Assembly: GCA_949987565.1 (NCBI GenBank)
Contig: OX465110.1
Location: forward strand, 14,212,204 to 14,276,203
Length of the DNA: 64,000 nucleotides
Reading direction: 5' to 3'
DNA from: Luidia sarsii
Taxonomy: Eukaryota; Echinodermata; Asteroidea; Paxillosida; Luidiidae
A program made the position numbers and the translations under genes. Under the pieces are notes generated by a model, which saw only the letters and a list, made by a program, of their open reading frames with translations, searched no databases and was not told where the DNA came from. Shown here one piece after another: positions 13,301 to 64,000 of the stretch (its first letter is position 1; each line of letters begins with the position of its first letter).

Positions 13301-15273
13301 ACACGGACATCTTCACCTCTGCCTTTCTAGTCTGGCTGACATTTCTTCCCAATTTCCTCACAAAGTCATCTTTTGAATTCAAGTAATGTAGTTCCCTCAG
13401 AAAACAAAACCAGCCTTTTAATGCGAGACAATTTGCTTGCGTATCACGGCCTGAAGAGGTTTTCACACCCTGGATTCAATTCTGAATTCTAATAATGGTG
13501 TCCACATTGCTAGGAAGATGCTATAAAGGCCTATTTTCAGCCTCAATACAATTCAAATCAATTTGATTCACATTTATTTCCATACCAACTTAACCCATAT
13601 CCGCTGGTCACAGTACATAAACAGTGTTCATGCCTAAGCCCCTTTGTTTGTAACAAGAGAAAATTGTCAATGACATCTTTTCCAAAAAGTAAAACCCAAA
13701 CAAACTATATACCAGTGGAAAGAGTACAAAATTTACTGTATTATGATACAAGAAAATCTAAAATATCATAAACCATATCAACAGCACAGTGAATGGGATA
13801 ACACCATCATTTTCACAAACCAAAAAATAGACCACGGAATTTCACGTAGTTCAGGGTTTGTAGCTTTTCTGCTTTCCTACGGGAAATCCCGTAACTCGGC
13901 ACATCTGGGTTAAGACGAGAAAAAAAAAAAATTTAGTACACAATTTAATTTAATCAAAATGAATCAACGCAAAAAAGAAAACGAGTTGCAGAAATAATGC
14001 CGGCACGTAAACCCTGTGGCATCCAATACGGCTGACTCATTCCACATTATTCCACAAATCGTCTTCTCTTCCCCTGATCCCAGAATCTGCGAGATGCCCT
14101 GGACTGCATGTTTGACGCCCGCATCCCCGAATCCTGGAAGAAGATCTCCTGGGCCTCCTCCACGCTGGGATTCTGGTACTCGGAGCTGATTGAGCGCAAC
14201 AGCCAGTTCCACTCCTGGTGCTTTGACGGCCGGCCCAACACCTTCTGGATGACGGGCTTCTTCAATCCCCAGGGCTTCCTGACGGCCATGAGACAGGTGG
14301 GTTGCATCTGAGACCTGAGTGCTCTCCACCAAAGACACCGGCATCGGCTAGGACTTTTGACTCTTGCCTCGGATCCATGAGTCCGTGTCACCCTTAGTAT
14401 GCGGCAAGACGTAACATGATGTTTGCATCGAGGAGAGTTGGATTCAATGAGGGTTTGCCCTGCTCGACGTGATAAGCTTACGGCAGCTCGTACTCCCATT
14501 ATCGGTTAAAGATTACACTGAGCTTCTTGGGCAAGATAAGAAGCCTTTCTGAAGACGGATCAGAGGATAATTTGACAGAAGTTGATACAAAAACTGTTGC
14601 AAACTGCTCACTGACTAAAATGACCTGCAATACATATATCTCAAAAATTAGAGGGCCTGATGTTTTTCGATCCTAGCAGGACCTTTCTCAAAGGCAAAGT
14701 GACTCATGGATCTGAGGCGAGAGTCAAAGTGACTTTGCCTTTGAGAAAGGTCCTGCTAGGATCGAAACGTCAGGCCCTCTAATTTTTGACAGGTTAAATC
14801 TCTGAGAAAGGGTGTCGGAAGACACTGCTGGTCACTCGAATTCAGACTCTCTCTTTGTGTCTTCCTCCCCCTCTCCACCACCACAGGAAGTGACCCGTGC
14901 CCACAAGGGCTGGGCCCTGGACAGCGTCATCCTCCACAACGACGTGACCCGGTTCTTCAAGGACGACGTCAGCCAGCCGCCGGCCGAGGGCGTCTACGTC
15001 AACGGTCTCTTCCTGGAGGGGGCCTCCTGGGACCGGCGCGGCATCCGCCTGATCGAGCCCAAGCCCAAGGTCCTCTTCGAGCCCCTGCCCGTCATCCACA
15101 TCTACGCCATCAACAGCACGGGCGGCAAGGACCCGCGCATGTACGAGTGCCCCATCTACAAGAAGCCCGTCCGGACGGACCTGACCTTCATCGCCACCGT
15201 CGACCTCAAGACCACGCAGAACCCCGACCACTGGATCCTGCGCGGCGTGGCCTTGCTCTGTGACATCAAGTAG
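470..15273 (+). CDS. DNAH5: Axonemal outer-arm dynein heavy chain, DNAH5/DNAH8 type (3' part, 16 exons)
   Basis: Dynein heavy chains are the ATP-driven motors of cilia and flagella; the DNAH5/8 class sits in the outer arm. Exons: 470-625, 879-1061, 2353-2596, 3604-3718, 4169-4359, 5737-5858, 6671-6836, 7500-7882, 8500-8655, 9257-9373, 9777-9878, 10768-10928, 12084-12240, 13076-13228, 14084-14296, 14887-15273. All introns are GT..AG and the phases agree, giving 1001 residues plus TAG. The fragment should hold the end of AAA5, all of AAA6 and the C-terminal domain. Recognisable blocks include [103 protein letters not shown] and the tail [10 protein letters not shown]. Several stretches look nearer to DNAH5 than DNAH8 from memory of the human proteins. 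An invertebrate pro-orthologue of both is also possible. The 5' roughly three quarters of the gene lies before the window. Confidence 0.95.
1104..1360. mobile_element. 257-bp MITE, copy 1 (TATGTGACCCGGCACA ends)
   Basis: The element starts TATGTGACCCGGCACA and ends in its reverse complement TGTGCCGGGTCACATA. A second copy of exactly the same length lies at 10366-10622. The TA at each outer end would fit a TA target site duplication as used by Tc1/mariner-type elements. No coding capacity. It lies in the intron after dynein exon 2. Confidence 0.88.
1620..2352. repeat. About 188-bp tandem repeat duplicating a dynein 3' splice site
   Basis: Four successive units each end in a pyrimidine tract, then GGGAACAAG and GAACTGGAGGC. 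The post-AG positions are 1785, 1973, 2160 and the real exon start 2353, so periods are 188, 187 and 193. Each decoy copies about 21 nt of the exon before diverging to AAGCCATGCTCC. The first unit is less alike upstream, where it grades into a dispersed repeat (1545-1620) also seen near 5560 and 52960. Confidence 0.93.
2672..2723 (-). repeat. Truncated tRNA-Ser-like SINE head
   Basis: Read on the minus strand this is a T-arm with B box GGTTCAAATCC and acceptor sequence like the fuller copies at 5928-5999 and 47888-47959. It is cut at 2723 by the MITE beginning at 2724, so the 5' half of the tRNA-like part is missing. Confidence 0.7.
2724..2965. mobile_element. MITE with TTAAAGCCCCTRCACAACATTGG ends, copy 1
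   Basis: The left end TTAAAGCCCCTGCACAAC is mirrored by the right end reading GTTGTGTAGGGGCTTTAA. Related copies lie at 8154-8462 and 42455-42718, sharing internal sequence such as CTCGAGAAAA and a CACAGGTGTG segment. No coding potential. Intron after dynein exon 3. Confidence 0.85.
2985..3430. repeat. Mixed dispersed repeats in the intron before dynein exon 4
   Basis: Positions 2985-3110 carry CTTACRATGGGT..CCCATYGTAA sequences shared with 6160-6310, 38570-38690 and 51325-51415. Positions 3240-3420 carry GAGGAGAATGTAATTCAAT and a mirrored AATTACATTCTCCTC around GCACTGAGCATTCAGTGCTT, shared with 14410-14480, 41440-41560 and 44590-44690. Both look like non-autonomous elements. Boundaries are approximate. 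Confidence 0.65.
5737..7882 (+). CDS. DNAH5: Dynein exons 6-8: linker and AAA6 N-terminal half
   Basis: Exons 5737-5858, 6671-6836 and 7500-7882 encode about residues 297-520. They contain [17 protein letters not shown], then [15 protein letters not shown], and in the large third exon [25 protein letters not shown] and [15 protein letters not shown]. These are the expected AAA6 signatures of axonemal heavy chains. Exon 8 begins in phase 1 directly after an 87-bp tandem array that duplicates its acceptor. The donor at 7883 (GTGAGC) is followed within about 15 bases by a run of over 20 cytosines. Confidence 0.93.
5928..5999 (+). repeat. tRNA-Ser-like SINE head
   Basis: This 72-bp segment aligns with the better copy at 47888-47959: shared acceptor ends AGCT..AGCT, TCTGCACTCGAAAG in the anticodon arm and CTCGAATCCCGCCC in the T arm. 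The A box is degraded. A tail with GGCAAAGCATTGAGCAGGC follows, also seen after other copies. It is treated as a retroposed relic, not a working tRNA gene. Confidence 0.7.
7062..7499. repeat. 87-bp tandem repeat, five copies, duplicating a dynein 3' splice site
   Basis: Units contain GGTCCGAATTCAGAAGTGCC and end in GAATTTCTGTTCTCAG. The AGs end at 7148, 7236, 7322, 7409 and the real acceptor 7499, so periods are 88, 86, 87 and 90. The last unit runs straight into exon 8. Unit-to-unit identity is high, suggesting recent expansion. Confidence 0.94.
8154..8462. mobile_element. MITE with TTAAGGCCCCTACACA end, copy 2 of the 2724 family
   Basis: The left end CTTAAGGCCCCTACACAC and right end GGTGTGCAGGGGCTCAA are diverged versions of the terminal repeats at 2724-2965. 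Internal CGATATGGTGGACCGATTGAGC and TTTCACAGGTGTG match the family. The ends are more mutated than in the other copies. Confidence 0.75.
8500..12240 (+). CDS. DNAH5: Dynein exons 9-13: AAA6 end and start of the C-terminal domain
   Basis: Exons 8500-8655, 9257-9373, 9777-9878, 10768-10928 and 12084-12240 encode about residues 521-751. Motifs in order: [71 protein letters not shown] and the Gly-rich [15 protein letters not shown]. Exon 12 ends in phase 2 and joins ACG at exon 13. The reading frame stays open for 21 codons past the exon 13 donor, but homology continues only in exon 14, so 12240|GTGCGC is chosen. Confidence 0.93.
8691..8960 (+). mobile_element. Foldback-family element with purine-rich interior
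   Basis: It starts with the core GGCCTGACGTTTCGATCC and AGCAGGACCTTTCTCAAAGG, then GCAGAGTGACAAGGACA and a long purine-rich stretch with GGAAGGGGGAAGAGAGTGAA and GGGATTAGTGAAAAGAGGGG. The reverse complement of this same order occurs at 44850-45130, which defines it as one family in both orientations. The right end is not clear. Confidence 0.75.
9921..10021. repeat. Palindromic foldback element (about 50-bp arms)
   Basis: Left arm AAATCTCAAAAGTTA..GGCCTGACG..AGGACC meets its reverse complement with essentially no loop at TTTGAGAAA (about 9970). The right flank TGTATTGCAGGTCATTTTAG continues the family outward to about 10070. The intron is otherwise unremarkable down to the MITE at 10366. Confidence 0.93.
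10366..10622. mobile_element. 257-bp MITE, copy 2 (TATGTGACCCGGCACA ends)
   Basis: Same termini, same order and same length as 1104-1360, with scattered substitutions (for example AACGCCATGAGG against AACGACATGAGG). Intron before dynein exon 12. Confidence 0.9.
11431..12014. mobile_element. MITE with internally expanded 54-bp repeat
   Basis: Left end TTTAAGGCCAATACAACATTGG is mirrored by the right end CCAATGTTGTATAGGCCTTTAA. The right part, 11750-12014, is five copies of a 54-bp unit (CAAACTATGGCAATC..CCAATGTTGTATAG..CTTTAACAC). Relatives with one and three such units lie at 40984-41352 and 54945-55509. Intron before dynein exon 13. Confidence 0.9.
12358..12455. repeat. (GGT/GAT)n microsatellite
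   Basis: Imperfect GGT and GAT trinucleotides just inside the intron after dynein exon 13. It gives a spurious His-rich frame on the minus strand. The rest of that intron up to 12707 shows nothing recognised. Confidence 0.9.
12708..13044. mobile_element. MITE with TGCAGGGATGTATTAAA ends
   Basis: Left TGCAGGGATGTATTAAA is mirrored by right TTTAATACATCCCTGCA. The interior has an AT-only stretch (12760-12850), GTCAAACTGGTATCTCAAACT, and a CTCGGTCGCGTAAGTGCTCACTC segment. Diverged relatives lie at 30781-31085 and 32122-32567. It ends 31 bp upstream of dynein exon 14 and so sets the context of that acceptor. Confidence 0.88.
13076..15273 (+). CDS. DNAH5: Dynein exons 14-16: C-terminal domain and stop codon
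   Basis: Exons 13076-13228, 14084-14296 and 14887-15273 encode about residues 752-1001. Exon 14 has [19 protein letters not shown] and [13 protein letters not shown]. Exon 15 has [15 protein letters not shown] and [18 protein letters not shown]. Exon 16 has [30 protein letters not shown] and the terminal [14 protein letters not shown] followed by TAG at 15271-15273. Length and ending match the family, so the 3' end is complete. The polypyrimidine tract of exon 14 contains a short (CTC)n stretch right after a MITE that ends 31 bp before the exon. Confidence 0.95.
14592..14796. mobile_element. Foldback element with long inverted arms
   Basis: The left arm runs TTGCAAACTGCTCACTGACT .. GAGGGCCTGATG .. 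AGCAGGACCTTTCTCAAAGGC. The right arm is the reverse complement of its inner half. A spacer of about 35 bp (ATGGATCTGAGGCGAGAG) separates them. It is one of the clearest copies for reading the outer arm of the family. It lies 90 bp upstream of the last dynein exon. Confidence 0.85.
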
Positions 15274-15815
15274 AGCCCTCTTGTCGACCGGAAAGGGGTC
15301 TGATGCCCGGACGAGCATCCAGATGCTCGGGATCGTTTTTTTGGAGACCACCGCTAAAAAAAAGCTCTGTGTTCTGGCTCCTTTGCCCGCTTCGATCTTT
15401 TGGCCAAAGCTCCGAGATTTGATCCCCATTTGAATAAGAAAAACAACGCTCGCCATCAACCTTCGGATGATGGAGTCAAGGCCAGATGAGCCAAAGCTGT
15501 GGGTTTCCAAAAAGATCTGCGATCCTATGGACATCAAGCCTTTCCGGACTCCAACCACCGTCCATCACTGCATGTCCTCTGTAACCAGCCTCATACCACC
15601 CATCCACATAGGGCAGTGCACCCATCCTAATAACCTATTTTCAATTGATTCACAATGTAACCATAACCATATTGGTTGATGGAATTTCCCCCCATTCCAG
15701 TAACACTACAACCATGTAGCTGTCCGTGCTTCCATCATTTTTTTCAATATTTCATGATTCCAAGTAAGCATGAAACTAAACAGCCATTTGATGAATAAAT
15801 ACATGCTGCTAAATT
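15274..15815 (+). other. Dynein 3' UTR with candidate poly(A) signal
   Basis: After the TAG the first canonical AATAAA is at 15794-15799, giving a 3' UTR of about 540 nt if cleavage is 15-20 nt downstream. Distal sites cannot be excluded, since other A-rich hexamers occur further on. Confidence 0.55.
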
Positions 15816-16307
15816 CTTTTTGATTTGAATTCTCTAAGCTTCATGCACTAGTCTTTTTCTTTCTTAGAGTTTGCAGAAGCTGTCAAAACTCAGATGAGCA
15901 GTAACTTCAATGTCGGCTGTTGTTGGGAAGGGTATATTGTGCCTTCACCGGCATTCTTCTGCAAACGCAATTTTGCCGTTCCCTTACTGTGATTTTCATT
16001 ACGTCATGCCGGTCGTCTTACTTCTCTGGCAAAATAACGTTTAGAGCAGGAAGACCGGCATGATGCAATGAGCAATAGCCAATCAGAATTAGGTAAGGGT
16101 AAAATAGCGTTCACACTGACCTTTTGTCTAGCTTTGTTAAAAGCATTTTATTTCATGCATGTTTGTTCTGCTTAGCCATTACATGCTTCCTCTATTTTGG
16201 AACAGTTTTTTTTTTCATTTTTCTCCTTTACACATCAATAGAAATCATATTCCAACAAACAAAGGAAAAACTGACAGAACTTTTGAACAAATTGAAAAAA
16301 TGGCAAA

Positions 16308-16380
16308 GACTGGACCGGGACTCGAACCCGAGACCTCTGGATTAACATACCAGTGCTCTCACATCTGAGCTATCCAGCCC
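16308..16380 (-). repeat. tRNA-Asn-like SINE head
   Basis: On the minus strand it reads GGCTGGATAGCTCAGATG with an A box, an anticodon loop ATGTTAA (GTT, Asn) and a perfect B box GGTTCGAGTCC. The acceptor stem can form with one G-U pair. Further copies at 25354, 29764, 40468 and 48506 share flanks (GACTGG.., GGTGGCC, CAGTCAGAAG), which marks it as a SINE family. Confidence 0.75.
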
Positions 16381-16906
16381 TTTAGATGGTGGTCAACAAG
16401 TCTTTGCCGGGGGGGGGGGGCACCAGTCAGAAGCAATTCAACCATTAACTGCTGTTTCATGAATATATTGTTCACTTATGAATGCGTGTGAAGAAATCTC
16501 TGACTGATGAAGTTTGACATATAGTTACTTCCGTATTGAACCACTTCACTTGAGCAATAACATTTTATTCTCATATTTCTACTTTTTCTACTCCTAATTA
16601 TTCATGTAACTGGTCACTCCAATATGCATTCCATCCTGTAAATAACCAGATAGATATTTTATATACAAAAGTCCGTCCTTATTATGATATATGTTTCATG
16701 ATGATATTTTTGTTTTAATGTTAAACCACATAATCATGTTCATCTGTATCATCGACTTGGCAATTCCTTTGTCAATTCCTTTGTCATTCCATAGCAAATG
16801 GCATAATCCAACCTTGCTAACTGCATCGTCACTTAGCATACTCACAGGATCTGGTGAAATAACTGATAATGATTACTTGCATCCGACTGATTCATATACA
16901 TATAGG

Positions 16907-17148
16907 CCATTTTCGAAATGAAGGCTTAAGCTCGGGCTTAAACTTTGGTCATATGTATCTTGCTCGTTCTTATATCACAGGCATCTAAAAACAAGCGTCT
17001 GGCCCCAGTTTCTTGGGGAATACCCTGTACCTAGCCAACAAATCTTCAAATTGGGGAAACAAACCACAATCTGGATTTTCGGGCTTTGTCAGATGTAGAC
17101 GAAGCCCGAGCCTGAGCCTTAAGCCTTCATTCTGAAAAACGGTCATAG
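16907..17148. mobile_element. Foldback element with GAAGGCTTAAG ends
   Basis: The left end CCATTTTCGAAATGAAGGCTT is mirrored at the right by AAGCCTTCATTCTGAAAAACGG. The interior ACAAGCGTCTGGCC..ACCCTGTACC..GGAAACAAACCACAA is the same sequence that forms the 105-bp array at 1-335. A related copy lies at about 27970-28188. Confidence 0.75.
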
Positions 17149-19686
17149 CTGTCTGCGTGTTTCCCTCCCATGCTCCTCCATACACCTCCATGCAGATGTC
17201 CTCACAGGCTCCCCGGGTTCTCCCTCGCATATCAGACACTGGTCTCGGGCAGGCCGGATGTCCTGTGCTACCAGGACTGGCTCTGATACGGGTGGGAGGT
17301 CCATGGAGCCTTGGAGGAAATGAAACAAGAGGGACTGCGGGACGTTGCAAGTTAAAGCTACGCCGGCAGAATGTAGACGGAGTCAAATGAAACTGTAAAT
17401 TAGGACTGCAATAGAGAATGAACAGAATGGAGATTTTATTTGTTTTCCATGAAGAAATGTACCCTAATGCCTAAGGAAGCTACAGTGTTATCCGATGGTG
17501 TACCTTCAGAAGTGGCCCTGTGCCAATGGTATCTGAAGAGGGTCTGTTAGTTTTTCCTCTGTGAGATCAATTGTTTCCCATATCTTAAGAGAGTAGGGAT
17601 GTGCCTGCCTTGAGATGTTTTTTTTTGGGGGGGGGGTGAAAATTCTAGCCTTGAAGTGTTTTTTAGGCCAGTCGTCACTACTTCCTTGTATTTGCTGATC
17701 GGATCATGTAACATCATGGAACAAAAATCTATTAGAATACTTTGTGTGAAATATGCTGCTGCGTAAGTATTAATCAGTATTCACCCTAGTGCCTTCTTCA
17801 ATCATTCAATTTTTTTTTTTTTAAGAGATAGCTGGCTCACTGATAAAGTTGGTACAGAAATCTCACCTAGGAATGTCAGTTTCTCAAACCATTGAAATTT
17901 GGAGAGCAAAACTTGTGTATTTTATGGCCTGATGATGGCCCTCTCTTAAAATTCCTATTTCGATCTGAAATTTGTTGTATTGCTATGACTCTATGCAGTT
18001 TGAGTAACACAAAGCATATATTTGGCCTTATTGCTCTCAAACATTCTCTCCATATCGTGTGTGCTGTGGTCAAATTTATTTCCTCAAAATGTAGACAGGC
18101 AAGCCTTCAATTTCTGAACAAACAAATTTTCTATGCACACTCTAAGATAAGCACTGAATTCCACAGTCTTTCCTCTTTTTTTTGGATGCAAATTTATACT
18201 GCGATATGAAGGTGTTTTAGTAATTGTAAGATTTCAAAGTGTACATTTTTCTTCTACATTTAAGTACGACATGAAATTGTGTTGAACAATTTGCTTGGAC
18301 AGATATTATACTGACAAGCCTTATTTGAAATTGAAGATTTAAGTGATTTTTTTTTGTCTCGGATGAATTTGCCATTGCAGAAATTTTATCATGGCTGTCT
18401 GACACCTGACGGTTACAATAATGTACACAACAAAATGTTTTGGAGTTTATAAGTTATTTTGAATTGAATATTTTGATGATATAAATCTATTTTGTCTTAT
18501 ATTGTGAATGTTCTTGTTTGATTACAACGTTAATTATGTATAATAATACGAGCTGGGATAGAACAAAAAAAAATGTGTGCACATTGTACTAATGGTACTT
18601 TGTAGTTATCTTACAGTTGGTGATTAATTTAGTTACTGTGTATTTTGGGGAAAATGTGTGTCATATGCACAGACACTGTGCAGTGGTATGGTGGATTTAA
18701 ATAAATGTCGTGATTTATACAAAGGTTGTGCAGGAGAATTTGTGACATTACCCCCTGACAAGCAGTTGGATGGGGTGCCAGGCGTGAGATGGCCATGTCC
18801 CCCATGGCCGTTAAAGCATACAACGGTCGGTCAGAATCTCAAAGTGCATATAACATGTTAACTTCATTTCCTAGGGATCTTTTATGGACACAGTGTCTCC
18901 ACTGACCCACTCATCACTCATCAACTGTAGGAGACACTAATCAAATAGCTCTTCGCTGCATGAGTATAAAACCTTTCACCATTCCGCAAAAGGATGATAT
19001 TCTGCACCGACAATGTTTGTTCTAAGACTTTTTTAACATGTGGTAAGTTTTAACCGTGCATAAAATAAGGGTGATAGTATTATTTTTCAAAATGATGAAT
19101 GGGATGATATACTGCAGAAGCAATGTGTAAAATTATTATTTTGGGGCTATTAAGAAGGTTGATGGTTTACAGCACACTCGTAGTAAAACAATCAAAGATG
19201 GCTCCACCGAGCTGATTATCATAAAGTTAGTGTGGACCCACATTTTTTTTTAATAATGAGTCTTTGGAAGCTAATTAACTGATATATGGTAGAATAAGTT
19301 AAACTTAAGACAACCAGGGAGTTCACTCTTCAATTTCGTGCGTAATTTGGAACGTATCTGGTTATAAATGGGGCCCTATTTGGCTGTAGAAGTGGAGGGG
19401 TCCATCCCAAAATCCTTGCAGAAATTCGGCTTGGATGGGTACTACACATTTTGGGGGTGTTTTGTTCTAGGGGTAATTATTAAAACATCTAAACGGCTAA
19501 GGGCACAAAAATTGAAAAGAATCTGAGAGATGAAGGTCCAAACTATGATTTTCAGTACAGCTACAAGAGCCGAGGAAGTTCTGTGTGTGGAATAATTGGC
19601 TTTGAAAGTAAATGTTTTTTGTACAGTGTTCAATGGGAGCTCGATTTTAATGTTCCGCGAGCGGAACAATAGAGTTTTGAAAAAGG

Positions 19687-19775
19687 GCGCCCTCTGTTGG
19701 AACGATATTCCACTCGCCTCTGACGTCACATGCTGCATAAGGGCTCATACAGCAGTAAGGGAGAATAAATGGCGA
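19687..19775 (+). promoter_or_regulatory. Candidate CNOT1 promoter elements (CRE, CTCF-like, YY1-like)
   Basis: A perfect TGACGTCA palindrome is at 19721-19728. GCGCCCTCTGTTGG at 19688-19701 resembles a CTCF core with one mismatch. TAAATGGCGAC at about 19766 resembles a YY1 site, often near housekeeping start sites. All lie 170-260 bp before the CNOT1 start codon. No TATA box is seen. Motif assignment is by eye only. Confidence 0.4.
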
Positions 19776-19938
19776 CCAGCCTGAAACTCGCTGTGAAAAA
19801 TTACAAATTCAAGCCACCATTTCACCCCATTCCAGCTAGCTTCGTGACGAAAGCGACAAACACACGCAAAGAGCAGCCCCCAGAGCGTCACCCCAGCGGG
19901 GATTCTGTGCCACTTTGAGGCTTCATCCATCCGAAAGA

Positions 19939-19946
19939 ATGAAATA

Positions 19947-19947
<1 letters not shown>
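19939..19947 (+). CDS. Two-codon upstream ORF overlapping the CNOT1 start
   Basis: ATG AAA TAA at 19939-19947 encodes Met-Lys-stop. The final A of its stop is the first A of the CNOT1 ATG, giving TAATG. If the 5' UTR includes it, this arrangement favours leaky scanning or termination-reinitiation. The upstream context (GAAAGA before ATG) is at least as good as that of the main start (AAATA), as both have a purine at -3. Confidence 0.5.
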
Positions 19948-63730
<43,783 letters not shown>

Positions 63731-64000
63731 GTGAGTGAGTGGGCAGGGGGGGGGGGTGCCGGTCTTTCTTGCGAGTCCAGGTCGGGGGGCGCCGTTCTCG
63801 GCTGCTCGTGATTAAACAAGCCCGGCGGAGGAGAGGTGGTGTGTGTGTGATCCCGTTCCGGGTGCAGCGTTCTCGGGGTCGTGTTCGTGGGTCGCGTTTG
63901 AGTGCGGGAACAAGGCTTGCGTGTGAAGAACAGACCGCCCAAATAAATGAGAGTTAATTAAGGTCTCCATGTGTGAGGTCTCCATGTATAAGGTCTCCAT
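63731..64000 (+). other. Intron after CNOT1 exon 43, cut by the window end
   Basis: It begins with the donor GTGAGT, then a G-rich run (63741-63757). The last 40 bp show a short tandem GGTCTCCATGT repeat (three units) reaching the window end. The final CNOT1 exons are not here. Confidence 0.8.

Larger units (their letters stand above)
15816..19680. other. Intergenic region between the dynein gene and CNOT1
   Basis: No open frame longer than about 130 codons and no protein family seen. It holds a repeat with inverted CCGGCAT segments (15945-16110, related to 23404-23640), a tRNA-Asn-like SINE (16308-16380), a foldback element (16907-17148) and otherwise AT-rich unique sequence. Long distal 3' UTR or regulatory elements could lie here but are not visible. 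Confidence 0.6.

Noticed and set aside
14842..15558. 238-codon minus-strand frame
   Set aside because: Antisense of the GC-rich last dynein exon. No family similarity is seen.
19768..19920. Fifty-codon frame starting ATGGCGACCAGC upstream of CNOT1
   Set aside because: It would be a uORF only if transcription starts before 19768. The protein shows no family and the ATG overlaps a YY1-like motif.

Overview
The window is animal nuclear DNA. It has GC-rich exons with human-like protein sequence, AT-rich introns with GT..AG borders, and many short inverted-repeat elements, tRNA-derived SINEs and satellites. Protein similarity and genome style point to a marine invertebrate deuterostome (echinoderm, hemichordate or lancelet). 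This is an inference; no species marker was recognised.

Two protein-coding genes lie head to tail on the + strand. The first (470-15273) is the 3' end of an axonemal outer-arm dynein heavy chain of the DNAH5/DNAH8 type. Its 16 exons join in perfect phase into the C-terminal 1001 residues, ending in the family tail GVALLCDIK and a stop. The second (19947-63730) is CNOT1, the scaffold of the CCR4-NOT deadenylase. Forty-two exons plus one candidate cassette exon join without a frame error from the start codon to about 110 residues before the expected end, which lies beyond the window. About 4.7 kb separates the two coding regions.

CNOT1 layout: N-terminal and HEAT region (19.9-33.2 kb), a very large Gly/Leu/Ser-rich linker exon (33.7-34.5 kb), TTP/Nanos-binding-type MIF4G region (35.6-40.1 kb), Thr-rich linker (40.7 kb), CAF1-binding MIF4G (41.9-45.4 kb), Ala/Thr/Pro-rich linker (45.8-46.2 kb), the CNOT9-binding domain (46.7-48.9 kb) and the NOT1 C-terminal domain (50.5-63.7 kb).

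Introns are packed with repeats: several MITE families with recognisable terminal inverted repeats, two tRNA-derived SINE families (Asn-like and Ser-like), a foldback family carrying a GGCCTGACGTTTCGATCC core, a 2.27-kb TA-flanked element nested inside a SINE, and many tandem arrays. The most unusual signals are four: a 730-nt stretch with no adenine directly upstream of a CNOT1 3' splice site (53732-54461); two dynein introns in which the 3' splice site itself has been tandemly duplicated, giving decoy acceptors that lead to early stops; an in-frame 102-nt candidate CNOT1 exon without a counterpart I recall in human CNOT1; and a 2.8-kb, 53-bp satellite with an 897-bp higher-order duplication that appears to have grown from a dispersed repeat. 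No prokaryotic-type system, CRISPR array or viral gene was found.
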